From: Micropterix aruncella
Lineage: Eukaryota; Arthropoda; Insecta; Lepidoptera; Micropterigidae
Reading direction: 5' to 3'
Assembly: GCA_944548615.1 (NCBI GenBank)
Contig: OX155960.1
Span: forward strand, 33,696,475-33,760,474
Length of the DNA: 64,000 nt
Below are positions 34,280-47,300 of this stretch, piece by piece. The notes under the pieces were generated by a model. The model was not told where the DNA came from. It was given only the letters and a program-made list of their open reading frames with translations, and did not search any database. Each line of letters starts with the position of its first letter. Position 1 is the first letter of the stretch. The position numbers and the translations under genes are program-made.

Positions 34280-35971
34280 ATGAATAAAACTCTAGAATTG
34301 TTAAATACGACTGAAATTAAACTTTCTCTTGAAGCATGTGTTGCAAATACGCCAACAGAAACCATTTTTCTAAAACCAACGGACCCCGAAGAAATAAAAA
34401 GTATAATAAAAAACCTAAAAGATAAAAAATCAACCGGCAATGACGGAATTTCTTCTAAAATTTTCAAAGAGTGCAGCGAGACTTTATTGTTACCTCTAAC
34501 TTTTATTACAAATCTAAGTATATCTACTGGGGTTTTTCCTCAGTGTCTAAAGAAAGCGGTGGTTAACCCTATCTTTAAAGGTGGGGAGATTAATGAAGTA
34601 AATTGCTACAGACCAATTAGTTTGCTAAATACACTATCAAAAATACTCGAACTTACGATCAAATCCCGTTTAATGAGCTTCTTAAACAAGCACAACTTAT
34701 TAGCTTCCACTCAATATGGTTTCCGGTCGGGTAAATCCACCCAAGACGCCATTGCTTTTCTGACCCAGAATATAGTGAAGACTCTTGATGAGGGAGATAA
34801 ATGTCTTGTCGTTTTTCTAGACCTTTGTAAAGCATTTGACACGGTATCGCATGCTATATTACTAAAAAAGTTACAAAAATGTGGGGTCTGTGGTATTGCC
34901 CTGAAATGGTTTACAGACTACCTTTGTGAAAGAACGCAAGTTACAAAGGTTAACGGGATTGTTAGCGATGACAGGATTATCAGATATGGGGTACCTCAAG
35001 GGAGTGTCCTAGGCCCAATTTTATTTATAATCTATATTAACGATCTAACAAATGTGGCATTAGATGGAGGGAAAGCAATCTTGTATGCTGATGATACCGC
35101 ATTAATCTTCCAGAATAACACATGGCCAAGTGTATATAAAAATGCTGAAAAGGGTCTCGCAAATATAAATCTTTGGCTAAAGAACAATCTTCTAACACTA
35201 AATAGTGATAAAACAAATTATATGACCTTTACGATCACTGACAAAAAGGATTTCGCACACACAGGAATCAAGAGTCATATATGCAAATCATTTCAGAACA
35301 CTCCTTTAACAAGCACACGCTGTAACTGCCAAATTATTAAACACAAATACCAGGTGAAATACCTAGGCATAACCTTTGACAATAACCTAAAGTGGGATCC
35401 TCACGTACTTATTACTGCGGGTAAAATCAGGAAGCTGATTTTTGCTTTTAAGGCCCTTAGAAATGTTCTACCGTTAAGAAGCCTCATTAAAGTCTACTAC
35501 GCGCTAGCCCATAGCACGATTACATATGGAATATTAGGATGGGGAGGTTCTACAGATTCGGCGTTAGATCCGCTTGTTAAAGCGCAAAAAGCTCTCCTGA
35601 GGGTCATGTCCAGAAAGCCACATCGATATCCAACAAACGAACTACTAAAAGAGCTGAGACTTTTGGACGTTAGACAGATTTATGCAAAAGTAACCCTACT
35701 TTATTATCTCAACAATCCGCACACACACAACATCACTGACCACAAGATTCTAACTAGAGGTTGCGCGTCAGAAAAACATTTAATTAAAAAAACCAAAACT
35801 AAATTTGCGCAAAGGCACTTTAGTTGTGTAGCTCCTAAACTCCACAATTACTTTCAGGATAAGTTAAAACAATGCAAAAGCTTACATATGAAAAAGGGAA
35901 AACTTACTTTGTGGCTGTTTGAGACCGGCAGGGAAAAGGTAGCTGAAATTATTACACATATCCTCGTTTAA
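34280..35971 (+). CDS. LINE (jockey/CR1 superfamily) reverse transcriptase, 5'-truncated ORF
   Basis: A 563-codon open frame with a complete reverse transcriptase domain. Blocks in order: NCYRPISLL (residues 108-116), STQYGFRSGKSTQDA (143-157), motif A FLDLCKAFDTV (179-189, first catalytic Asp at 181), motif B GVPQGSVLGPILF (237-249), motif C YADD (269-272), LGITFDNNLKWDPH, then the thumb with TYGILGWGGSTDSALD. It would copy element RNA at a nicked chromosomal target in the nucleus. The upstream apurinic-type endonuclease is absent, so the ATG at 34280 is an internal Met and the insertion is 5'-truncated. The lack of stops suggests a recent insertion. It is the only long intact ORF in the window. 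The exact clade is not assigned. Confidence 0.92.
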   Translation: MNKTLELLNTTEIKLSLEACVANTPTETIFLKPTDPEEIKSIIKNLKDKKSTGNDGISSKIFKECSETLLLPLTFITNLSISTGVFPQCLKKAVVNPIFKGGEINEVNCYRPISLLNTLSKILELTIKSRLMSFLNKHNLLASTQYGFRSGKSTQDAIAFLTQNIVKTLDEGDKCLVVFLDLCKAFDTVSHAILLKKLQKCGVCGIALKWFTDYLCERTQVTKVNGIVSDDRIIRYGVPQGSVLGPILFIIYINDLTNVALDGGKAILYADDTALIFQNNTWPSVYKNAEKGLANINLWLKNNLLTLNSDKTNYMTFTITDKKDFAHTGIKSHICKSFQNTPLTSTRCNCQIIKHKYQVKYLGITFDNNLKWDPHVLITAGKIRKLIFAFKALRNVLPLRSLIKVYYALAHSTITYGILGWGGSTDSALDPLVKAQKALLRVMSRKPHRYPTNELLKELRLLDVRQIYAKVTLLYYLNNPHTHNITDHKILTRGCASEKHLIKKTKTKFAQRHFSCVAPKLHNYFQDKLKQCKSLHMKKGKLTLWLFETGREKVAEIITHILV

Positions 35972-36311
35972 AACGACGTTATCAATTTAATTTAATATTA
36001 TAATTATATATTACTAATAAATACGTGTATGTAAATGCAAATCTATGTAAATAATAATAGTATGTAAATAATACAAGTAGGTAAATGTATATATTTATAT
36101 ATAAATGAGAATAATATTATGTATAATGTTTAATATTATATAAACATGTAAATATCACCATAGTTCTATAATTGCAGTATAAAATTACGTGCGCATCATA
36201 ATTTAAAAGAAAAGAATCTACCCTAGTACGGGCATTAACCTAGTTGGGTAGTTTTTAAGACATATTTTTTGTACTACTTTCTCTTAAATAAAGCATTATT
36301 ATTATTATTAA
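35972..36311 (+). repeat. 3' untranslated region and (ATT)n tail of the LINE
   Basis: AT-rich sequence with repeats of a TATGTAAAT-like motif at 36025-36090, then CTAGTACGGGCATTAACCTA, and a terminal (ATT)n tract at about 36296-36310. A short simple-repeat tail is normal for CR1-like LINEs. Confidence 0.7.
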
Positions 36312-37602
36312 AAAATACTTCAAATTATGGTGAAAGTATCAAAATAATCATCATGAACACGTTTAGTGACATGCGCCGTTCGTATCGACAGTCCTATGTC
36401 AGGACTCTACCGATGGAAAAGTGGTAAATATGAAGAAGCTAGTAATTCTATGTATATGATTTTAGTGATATTTTATAATACTAATTAATTTATTGCAGTC
36501 GTTCGACAGCTGGCTCCTCTCAAAGAAACAACGAAATCAAAATACATAGTATTTAAATGTTGATGAATAGTCAACCAGAGCCCTTGTTTCGCCGTATTTC
36601 GAAGAGAATTTCTGCGAGCGGCAGCGGCCTATGTGTACGAGTCCTTCTGAATTCATTACCGCTGCAGTTCGTTTAAATGGCTCTCGTGAATATTCATGAG
36701 CCAACTCTGGATTGGCCGACGCGAACGCAACGAAATATAATTTCGCGTTGTCAAGCAAAAATTGTCATCGCAGCGCGGCGGTGCTACGCCCTGCGAGTGA
36801 TGTCCCCTAGTGATTTTCAGACAGTCTGAAGATAAACACGGAATTAAATTAATAATATTTTTCCATTAAATTGATATTTTTCCATTTAATTTTTATTTTA
36901 GAATTCTCAGGCCTAAAAAGTTACGTGCCGCAGGGAAAATTTTCGTCCGACCACTAATTGAGCGAAAAATAGACCATTTTATTGAGTTTGATCCAGGGCT
37001 CACGTATTCCCGCTTCCCCATATTAAAGCCTCTAAAACTGTATAATTTTTCATTCATTTTGACTGATAGACCTTCCCAGACTGGAAAATTGAATAAAATA
37101 TTGTTTTGGATACATTTTCTACTTTTAATGGACGGACAGACGCCACAAAAAAGCTTTAATGCATGTAGGTATGTAACATATCGATATAAAAGATAATAAG
37201 TTAAAGGCCGGACGGATATGTAAAGCATTTTTTAACAAAGCTTTAAAATAAGAAAGAGGAGTTTAAAAATAGTGTTGTAAACTATTTTACGTTGCAGTCA
37301 CGACAGAGAGAAATGAGGAAAATAACAAGATGTTCCTTGTTATTTAAATAATAATCAAATACTTTTTTTAAAAACTATATTTATTTTCCTGGTAAGGAAA
37401 GTGTTGTGATCGCACTTTTGTGTGCGTATGGCTGTGTGTATACGTATTCCCCCACGATAGAGTCCAAACGCTTTATCCGATTGAGCTGAAATTCGTCATG
37501 CAAGCATCATTCGGTCATTGCAAGAGTTGAAAAGATTGTAGTTAAAATCGGTCCACCAGAGGGCGCACTACTCATACTTCAATCTCGACGCTAGTTATAC
37601 TT
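36312..37602. other. no gene recognised; GC-rich patch 36500-36800
   Basis: The patch at 36500-36800 is higher in GC and not visibly repetitive, and could be unique regulatory DNA; no exon structure is convincing. 37400-37600 resembles a common insect interspersed repeat (text around CCGATTGAGCTGAAATTCGT). Confidence 0.35.
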
Positions 37603-37947
37603 AAATTCGAAATATTATAGTTAGATACTCGAAATTCGGTATACAGATGCCTTGTTGGACCGAAATTACGTGGCGACTTTTTGGTTGCAGTATTTCGTAG
37701 GTATAAGAGCGACGCAAATAAAAATACGCCGTATTTAAGAAAATACGGCGATTGTTAGTTGGGGTGGATCGGGGGCCATCCCACCCACCCCAACTAACAA
37801 TCGCCGTATATTCTTAAATACGGCGGTTTTTTTTGCGTCGCTCTTATACCTACGAGATACTCCAACTAAAAAGTCGCCACGTAATTTCGATCTAAGAAGG
37901 CAACTATGTACCGAATTTCGAGTATCTAACTGCAATATTTCGAATTT
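37603..37947. mobile_element. palindromic TIR element (family F), ~345 bp
   Basis: The arms are inverted almost end to end: AAATTCGAAATATTATAGTT, AGATACTCGAAATTCGG, AAATTACGTGGCGACTTTTT, GTATAAGAGCGACGCAAA and ACGCCGTATTTAAGAAAATA on the left against their complements on the right. Centre: TTAGTTGGGGTGG, then ~15 bp, then CCACCCCAACTAA. There is no coding content. It has the structure of a hairpin MITE. Confidence 0.85.
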
Positions 37948-38017
37948 ATGTATTTGCAGGTTTGGGAAAGGGGAGCGAGGGGCATTGGGCTGGCTGAGGG
38001 GGGTTTGGGATTTGACA

Positions 38018-38037
38018 GGGGGGGGGGGGGGGGGGGG
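38018..38037. repeat. poly-G run of 20
   Basis: Uninterrupted G20 directly downstream of element F. Prone to sequencing error and G-quadruplex formation. Confidence 0.9.
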
Positions 38038-38790
38038 TTAGCGGGGTATATGTTTGCTTGCCAGGAAAGTCTTTGAGTGACACATCCGACTTTTAAAATA
38101 TCATTGTTTTAATTCAAATTTAATTTAAATCTTCCGCCGAGCGACCAAAATTGACGTTCTAATCGACCAGTCTATCGCGATGGACCTGAAGCCGAGCTCC
38201 AGTTTACATCGATGCAGTTTTGATTTTATGTGCGAAAGACCAAGAATGTAGGGAAACCCATCTCGCTCACACAAAGCCCCCACGCAGCGTTGCCAGCACG
38301 ATAGCGAAGAATAACATTGTTTTGATTGCAGTTGAGTTTTTCCCGTTACCGCAACAAGGGTCGACATTTATTTATGGTATGGCATTTAACGCCCGCGTGA
38401 AAGCGATCAGCTGAAATATCACTGCGCCATAGTTGGTGGCTATTTATCGTGGCGATAATGTCAACACTACAACCGTAAACGATTCAGGAATAGATTGTTA
38501 TTTGCAAGCGCACCAAGAAAGAGCCGAATTGGGGATGTTGTGAAAAGAAGAGGCTCCGCTATAGAATATATGTAGATATTTAGTAGTAGTAGTAGTAGTA
38601 GTAAAAGGAGTGGGGGGTTTGTTTTCAGCCCTTGATGTCACCTGGATATATGAGATATTTTGTAACTACCCACTTTGCGGTTAACTCTGTGGTCTGCTAG
38701 TAGCCCGGTACTGCTTACCAGTCCATGCAGCACTACCCTTCAAGTAGGGTAGATGGCTGGGTTCGATAAAGGTTTATCCCATTAAACTGT
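38038..38790. other. no gene recognised; moderate-GC unique-looking DNA
   Basis: 38130-38450 has raised GC and no repeat partner here. A (TAG)n tract lies at 38581-38603. Confidence 0.35.
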
Positions 38791-39140
38791 TTTTTTTTTG
38801 CGGCGAGGCCTGGGCAGCGACCAACGATGTGTATGCCGTCTTCGGGTTCTTCGCCACATATTCGGCAATCCTTGCTCCCGGCCAAGCCAAGGTTGAATAG
38901 ATATGCTCTAAGGGTCGTGTTTGTCCGGTGAGGGTGAGGAGACCGACAGTGGTTCTAAGGTTCTTCTTACTCATGTCAAGTAGGGCCTTGGTTTTCTTTG
39001 GGAGTGGTTCCTCCATTGTGGCTTTTGCCTGGCGACATCCTTGGCTCTGTTTCCAGGATGCCCGATATTCCTGCTCCAAGCAGTACCTGATGATTTTCTT
39101 ACCTATACTGAAGGTGACCCTAACAATAGGCTTTACATAT
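38791..39140 (-). pseudogene. R1/I-type LINE polyprotein, C-terminal zinc-knuckle fragment
   Basis: The minus strand reads GCRQAKATMEEPLPKKTKAL, then MSKKNLRTTVGLLTLTGQTR. A shifted frame then gives AYLFNLGLAGSKDCRICGEE ending in a C-x2-C-x8-H-x4-C finger (CRIC ... H ... C) and PGLAA, followed by an A-run. The GLLTGH ... L ... C..C ... H....C block closes the polyprotein of R1/jockey-type LINEs after the reverse transcriptase. One frameshift is visible, and all upstream domains are missing. Confidence 0.75.
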
Positions 39141-40309
39141 TTAAAGCTCATACAGAAGTTATGTTGATGACTATTTCGAAACACTTTTCACGACCAAGAA
39201 AATAGGTGTCTACAATAAATTGCATAAAGCTGCCCTTCGCAAATATAATTTAAGCAATGATCTAGTTAGGCAACCCTCAAAGAGAACAATATCAGCAAAT
39301 ACATCACAATCATCTGAAACAGCACCGGTATTTTAGCTAATTTAAGGCTTAAACTATTTGGGCCCCTTCCACAAATTCTAGCGAACTGCTTACAGAAATA
39401 AACCAATTTCAGGTCACTGCTTCGCCTTTATGAGATGAGTAGACCATTGTGAGTTTCTTACAGCCTGGACCTGGTAGAGCACAGTATATCTCTACAGACG
39501 CGCCGGAACCATCATTCGATAGTTACATCATCAGCAGCCGCCCCACTATGGGTCAAATGGTTCAATTTCATATCAAAATTTAATAAAAACGTAATTTATT
39601 GAGATGGTTATCTCAAGTTCTAGATATATTGACTTTGATGAATAGTAATGTATAGGGAAATAATGTATTTTTATAAATCTATAGGAAATTATACCTCAAA
39701 AACAGTAAAATTTTATAAAAATAAATTTAATATATCTCGGAGATATGATCGCCGATACAGGGTGTCCTAATACTAAACGATATTCCCTAGATGGCTGGCA
39801 GACCAGCTCATAACTGACCAGAATAATAAAACATTACCCTAATAAATAATAATTGGTTTTCGAGATGACGACACTTTTACAAATTTCGAAAAAATCGATA
39901 GCTTATACTAGTTTTTCTAGTGCCACGGCTAGAGAATTAGATAAAATAAGGTTGAGTAACCCTGCTAATGATCACATTTCAACAAAAAAAATAGTTTAAT
40001 GGTTTTGAAAAAAAAAACAGTTAACTCAGAATAGGTTTTATATTATTAGCTAATTACGACTCTCTGAACCGTAATAAAATATACTACGATAACATAGCAA
40101 GTTATTTTAGAACAATGTTTTTTGGTCTAGTATTTAATATGGTATAAGATTCGCCTAGTGTTGCTTTAAAAAACCGATATAGCTGTTTTACGTCAAAATA
40201 TATTGTGAAATTATTTCAATAATTAGGAATTTAAATGAAAACATTTGTTAAATTATGTGTATTTAATTAAAATCAAATAAAACCGAAGAAAATCACAGAA
40301 TACTTTCAA
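39141..40309. other. AT-rich; possible DNA-transposon end at 39757
   Basis: GATACAGGGTGTCCTAATAC at 39755 resembles the ATACAGG(G/A)TGTCC end at 52251-52262, a terminus I recall from arthropod repeats. The partner end is not found. No gene recognised. Confidence 0.3.
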
Positions 40310-40760
40310 ATTACCTGCCACCCAGTCGAATGCAAGCGCGGCATCTTTTTATAAAATACCTTTTTTATGTCTTGCAATGCCATGGACATTTATTTGTTGT
40401 GCGAATTCGTTGATAAGGTGTCTTAGTTCATTAATGTTATTTATTACTTGTGCATAAACCTTCTCTTCCCAGTTCATCCACAAAATAGGGACCCAGTTCA
40501 TCCACAAAATAGGGATCCACCTCTGCGGATAACTTTGATTCAAATATCTTACACTACTCGTCCACTACTCGTCTATACACTATATCTATACACTACTCGT
40601 CCGAAATGAGCTGGACACTGAACAGCCATCATTCTGAAGCCGCATTGTCCTGCGTGGTTAAGGGTACATTTTCTAGAAGACTTGGCAGTTGATTTTCTGA
40701 AAAATCTTGGAAATTGTCCCAGTTTAATTTCTCAGGCAATTCAATATTCCGGTCCACATG
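40310..40760 (-). pseudogene. Tc/mariner-superfamily (DDE_3-like) transposase, C-terminal remnant
   Basis: The minus strand gives DRNIELPEKLNWDNFQDF and ENQLPSLLENVPLTTQ, then in another frame MRLQNDGC (normally LQ.DGAPAH, holding a catalytic Asp). Later come NQSYPQRWIPILWMNW (normally a WIG..GPI.WPPRSPDL stretch, here lost) and EKVYAQVINNINELRHLI, NEFAQQINV. The central catalytic segment has been replaced by a short local duplication (GTTCATCCACAAAATAGGGA occurs twice, 40470-40515). Frameshifts and stops are present. The order of blocks fits an insect IS630/Tc-type transposase end. Confidence 0.6.
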
Positions 40761-41938
40761 CTTATTTTAAAGCAATACTCTGACTTTTATTCTAACTTTG
40801 AAAGTGGGCTTCCGGTGCGTATCTGTGAGTTTTGTGTCTGTTGTGAGGGACCACCCCTCACTAGACTCCAATTGCTCGTGAGTGAAGGGTGGAGCTCATC
40901 GGGAGTTTTCTCCGTAGTAAAAGTCGTCTTGTTGCAGTGAAGTGATTTATTCCAGAAGGTATTTGATTCTTGCCAGTTGTAAAGCCTCGAATGGTAAGTC
41001 GCAGTGTGTAGTGTGTGAGTGATGGTGATGATCGCGGCTGAGTATTGAAGATTGATATCGCGGATATTAGAATGACTGCTTGATGATGATGATAACGAGG
41101 TATAGACGCGATGTGTGCTCCCAAGAGGATGATGATGATGTGTGAGCGCGGAGAGTGACAACTCGAGGATGATAAATAATTGATGGATTGTACTGCTTTA
41201 TATACGGTGTGTACGATGCAATGTTCTGCGCGTGGGGGAAATAAGTGTGTCAATTTGAATCGATCAGAAGAATTGATATTAGTCATCGGCTGTGTATACA
41301 TTAATTGCCGAATTTAGTTGGAATTTAATTGCAGTTGGCGCGTGTATAATTAAGTGTGTTTGCGGTTTGGATTCTAGAGAATCTACTTCTTTTGTTGACT
41401 CTAATATGTTGGGCGAAGTCCCAAACACTTTCATTAAAAAATATGGCTATGTGATATCTCATATAGCCATCTTTTTAAATGTGCTTTCATCCTACCATAC
41501 ATTTTTGCCTATAAGCTCTGGGTTTTTCTGTGTTTTTGTAGCATTCTTCGACAAACTTGGACGTTTAATTGCGACACTAATGAGATGCTTAAGCTTTGAA
41601 TATCATCGAGATCATGGCATACTACGTTACGCTTTTTGACATATACAAAATACGGCGTATGCGGAGTTAATCGTTTGCCTGCTCCGCATAATGGCTTTTG
41701 AGATGCACTCATCTAGGGAATATTACCGCCTAGCTTCCGGATATGCTCGTCGCCGGTCTCATATACATATATGACCTAGTCGTTGCAGATACACGTCTAG
41801 GCATCATCCTGAAGACTTCCGCTGAATGCACTACCGGGACGCAGCGTAAGTATGTGGGAAGGTGCAGGATCTACGGACTACTCGTTAAACTCGTGCTACA
41901 TACTCGTTAAAATACCTCAATGTCGGTTACCAATTTGC
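40761..41938. other. no gene recognised; open antisense frames
   Basis: 40780-41300 is less AT-rich, with GATGATGAT runs. Overlapping minus-strand open frames of 124 and 146 codons are rich in Ser, His and Ile because of the (ATC)n-like composition. The plus frame at 41292-41639 (115 codons) is not recognised. It could be the terminal repeat or leader of a retroelement, but nothing proves it. Confidence 0.3.
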
Positions 41939-42294
41939 AGGATGAGTTTTAATTAACCGTCATCCTTCAAGGGGTGCATCTGTATGAGCAAGAAAGCATT
42001 TTTTTTAAAAGACAAAAAAACTATATTAATTTTGTTTTTTTTTAAACTACTTGACTGGTAAATAAAAGTTTGACAAGCGTTTGAGCGCACTGCGCCATCT
42101 AGCGGTTGGTATAATCACATAAACAATATTAGCGATTTTTACCTACCGCTAGATGGCATAACGTGCTCAGTGCTTTCATACTATTTTTCAAAAATTAAAA
42201 TTTTCAAATTTAAAAAAAAGACACATTTTTTAATCAAAAGTTGCTTAATTGCTCGTACTGATTTACCCCCTTCAAGGATGCTGGTTTATTAAAA
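41939..42294. mobile_element. MITE family E, copy E3
   Basis: The left end GGATGAGTTTTAATTAACCG then TCATCCTTCAAGGGGTGCAT is inverted at the right as ATTTACCCCCTTCAAGGATG then CTGGTTTATTAAAAC. The interior keeps both core arms: CACTGCGCCATCTAGCGGTT and ACCGCTAGATGGCATAACGT. Confidence 0.7.
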
Positions 42295-42684
42295 CACTTT
42301 GTATATCTTGCTACATTGGCGGAGTACAGAAATATTTATTTATTATTTTATTTTCAATTTTATTTTTTCAGCATCGCACCTTTTTTTTTGTTTTTATTTT
42401 AAAACAGTGGATAGGAAGTCCTACACCTGGTTATGTCAAAACTAAAAAAAAATACAACATAATATTTCAATATATACCTATGAAGGTATAAGGTATGAAC
42501 GTCGGTATTACAAGGTATGAACTTTGAACATCCTAATTTATTTGATAAAACAAAAGCAATTTATCTCAGGTTGATAACCCTGTCTTAAAAAATGTCCGAA
42601 GGAAAATATAAAATCCTCTTTTTCCCAAAAGTAAAATTTTATCAGTTACTTCTCTATCTACATCGGCAACTTGTTTCTATTTAT
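42295..42684. other. AT-rich spacer
   Basis: Nothing recognised. Confidence 0.3.
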
Positions 42685-42824
42685 GCATTCCAGTGGAAAA
42701 TCACAGAAACTCAAATTAGTCGAAGACTTAAAAGGTGGAACCCCTTCCTTAGGAACCCTCGAGCGTGAATCAAACTCGCACTCGACTGGTTTTATTTGTC
42801 GTTTCCTATTTGAAGAAATATAAA
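42685..42824 (+). repeat. interspersed repeat fragment ending at the gap
   Basis: GGAACCCTCGAGCGTGAATC then AAACTCGCACTCGACTGGTT resembles a repeat end I recall as frequent in Lepidoptera (GAACCCTCGTGCGCGAGTCC type). It is cut off by the assembly gap. The open frames spanning the gap are artefacts. Confidence 0.35.
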
Positions 42825-43024
42825 NNNNNNNNNNNNNNNNNNNNNNNNNNNNNNNNNNNNNNNNNNNNNNNNNNNNNNNNNNNNNNNNNNNNNNNNNNNN
42901 NNNNNNNNNNNNNNNNNNNNNNNNNNNNNNNNNNNNNNNNNNNNNNNNNNNNNNNNNNNNNNNNNNNNNNNNNNNNNNNNNNNNNNNNNNNNNNNNNNNN
43001 NNNNNNNNNNNNNNNNNNNNNNNN
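42825..43024. other. assembly gap, 200 N
   Basis: Exactly 200 unknown bases, probably a fixed-length placeholder, so true distance across it is unknown. Confidence 0.99.
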
Positions 43025-44728
<1,704 letters not shown>

Positions 44729-45125
44729 TTGAGTGTATGTTTTAGAGTGTATGGACTTTTTGATGTTCGCAAAGGTATCATTGAATATGTCATTTCTTTG
44801 GCAGTTCATATCGAACGCGCGACACATCCTACTTATAGGTTTATTATACGATAAATTATGTGCATGTAATAGATTGGCATATGTGTTATTATTTCTGGAA
44901 TGCCTCTGGGGAACGCGGATTGGAGTTTTATTTAAGCTGGCCGGACTGTCTAGCTTGTTATTAATAAGTTTGTAGAGACACGAGATGTCTGCACTTATTC
45001 TACGTTCCTTTAATGACAGCATTTCAAAATAAGACAACCGATCCTCATAACTGTTTAGCTTGTTCCCAAGGCCACATTTGTACGACAGCATGCGGGTGAA
45101 TTTCCTTTCGACTTTCTACTGTGAA
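44729..45125 (-). pseudogene. LINE reverse transcriptase, C-terminal fragment abutting the microsatellite
   Basis: The minus strand reads [60 protein letters not shown], then [20 protein letters not shown], then [20 protein letters not shown] and FANIKKSIH. This is the conserved end of a jockey/CR1-like polyprotein (RL..L....L..RR...D...L.KL.N...D.P.LL ... P.R..R ... NSP..R......N). It is open but 5'-truncated at about 45125. In the element's own direction its 3' end runs straight into the CA/TA repeat and the (TA)n tract, so that tract may have grown from the LINE's tail. Confidence 0.8.
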
Positions 45126-45749
45126 GCTGCTAAACACAGCTTTTATTTATTTATTTAAGCAATTCAGAATTAAATTACAATTTACAATTTAAACATCTAG
45201 TAAAATATTATACTAAATTATTTATTCCACAGCAACAATTCCTGGAGATGAGGTCGGTATTTACAGTCACCCTATATAAAAAATATGATACGACACGATA
45301 CATGATCAGGCATCAGAGATTTAGCCTATTTTTTATCGCCAATTATTTCGTCGTTTTTCCTATATATTCAATCGATTAAACATCGAGCGCGGTGGAATAC
45401 ACGTAGTCAGTCACGTGTTATATTCGTCCTGCTTTTGCTTCATTAGTTTACACACGCAATGAAGAATGTAATTTCCTTTCAAAGATAGATCCTAGCTCTA
45501 GAGTATAAATAGTTAACATTAGAAGAATGAAACTCGAAAGAAAATATGATGCAATATTTAGATATTTTTCCACTACGTATTTTTTTTTGTAGCATTTTTT
45601 CACTAACAAACTCATTGTTAACATTGCGATCAGAGCCCAGTCTGTACCTATCGTATAATTTTCCTCCCTGCCTGAATTGAGGGTTCCATTCTTTGAGATT
45701 TTTCTTTAATTGGGTCCCTACCTATTACGATGCAGGAATTGATGAATAG
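45126..45749. other. spacer with LINE 3'-UTR-like stretch
   Basis: 45140-45240 (TTTATTTATTTATTTAAGCA onward) looks like a LINE tail in minus orientation. The rest is not recognised. Confidence 0.35.
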
Positions 45750-45875
45750 AGGATTTTTAGACCTAAATAGACGACCTGGATGTCTATTAGACCTCTATTT
45801 AGACCTAAATAGACCTCTATTTAGACCTAATAGACCTCTATTTAGACGACCTCTATTTAGACCTAAATAGACGAG
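45750..45875. repeat. tandem repeat of an ~11/22-bp unit
   Basis: Repeats of AGACCTAAATAGAC and AGACCTCTATTT alternate about six times. Confidence 0.85.
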
Positions 45876-46179
45876 CCAGAGTGGTCTAAGCCACAAAGTA
45901 TATTTCTGAGAAAATGAGGTAAACGCGTTAGAGGTTGCTGTTAATAATCTATGAGCCTTTTATTAGTTTTTTAAGTTAAGTGTTATCCTGATGAGTGTCA
46001 AATATAATAGAAAATAGTTTTGTTAAAATGTTTTATTACATAAAGCTTATATTTTTAGTTTTATGAAAATAAAATCACTTAGATCACTATGGTATTTAAG
46101 ACATTTGAAAAATTAGGAAAAAACTATTAAAGTTATAAGGAAAAAAAACATGTTCTTTGGCATCATAAGATAAACCAAA
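45876..46179. other. possible flank of the 46-47 kb transposase-like element
   Basis: Contains GTGGTCTAAGCCAC and CACTTAGATCACTATGG, variants of a motif also present at 47388-47590 on the other side of the pseudogene, so this may be the element's noncoding 3' part. Confidence 0.35.
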
Positions 46180-47300
46180 CCTTAATCATCACCCTACAAC
46201 AGGCAATAGGTTGTCATCGCCTGGTGCTTCATCACCGCCTCCTCTTCTAGGGACACGTGGTAATGTCAAGTAAAACGGGTGATGGATGGGTGGAATGAAT
46301 TTGATAGTTGTTTTTATGTCTTGCATTTTTTGGTACGATGTTGATCGAGCTTCGGGGGCTTTATCCGGTATATAATTCTTGAGGTTTAAAAAAAAGTTTT
46401 GGGATACATACCGTCTGGTTTCAGGTCAACCTTTTAATAAGTTTCGGTGTAATCATCATTGTAACTTAGTGAGCTTGAATCTTTACACAACTTTATCTTA
46501 CGCATCTTTGAAATTTTTGCTCCTGCTCTTAATGTAATTGTTATTAGATAATCTTTAAATAATCCTGTGAGGCTTTCAAAATCAAGAAACTTGCCTTTCA
46601 TATCCCGAACTATAAAGGGTTTCTATTTCCTACAGTCACGGACGAGCTTCATCCAATCTTCTGGTGTATAGATATCAGTCTTTTCTTTTGTTCACGACTT
46701 ATGAATGAAAAGTCGGTGTCGTTGGGCAGGTAAGTATGGCCACTAATAAGATAGTGCATGGTTATCGTTTGTAGATATGGACATTTATTGACCAGAAACA
46801 TCATAAAGTGCAAAGCATTCGCTAAAAACAGTCGCTAAAAAAGCACAGGGATTTTACGGTATCCGGTACGGTGTCTTCTAGAAAGTAATACAGTGAGGAC
46901 ATAATTTCTTCAGAGCCTCTGGCTCCACAATGTTCTGGCCATATATTCATAACGACTTTTTCTCCTTCCTTTATATAAGCGTGAATGCCGAAATTGAGCA
47001 TTTACAGTTGCCTTAAATAATAAACCTCTCCCGTGTTCAAATAAGGAAGAGGTAGTGTTCGTTCTAGGTCAAAAGTGGCTACCAATAAAGATTAATCGGT
47101 TTTGACTTTACCTTTAAAGTGATTTAATATGTTTCTTACTTCGCCTGCAAGATTGATATGCTCATCTTTTTGTGTTCTTATAGCTATGCCCTTTTCGAAG
47201 TCTTCTTCAGTTTTGCAAGTATCTGCTTAGGTATATAAAAATAATTTGTTTCAGGCTTAATTGTAATTGTAAGCTAAAAATAATTTGTAAGCTTTCAGGA
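46180..47300 (-). pseudogene. decayed transposase-like gene (FDL...YY.RQL / RGSEE / SD family)
   Basis: From high to low coordinates the minus strand gives TCKTEEDFEKGIAIRTQKDE, HINLAGEVR, then FDLERTLPLPYLNTGEVYYL and RQL, LNFGIHAYIKEGEKVVMNIW, PEHCGARGSEEIMSSLYYFL, SLCFFSDCF (acidic position), then LVNKCPYLQTITMHYLISGH, TYLPNDTDFSFI, and in another frame DIYTPEDWMKLVRDC and FIVRDMKGKFLDFESL. This order of blocks is that of a transposase-like family widespread in arthropods and other animals, as I recall it; I cannot name it with certainty. Stops occur after KTD, RQL and SDCF, and there are at least two frameshifts. It probably cut and pasted DNA when active. Confidence 0.6.
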
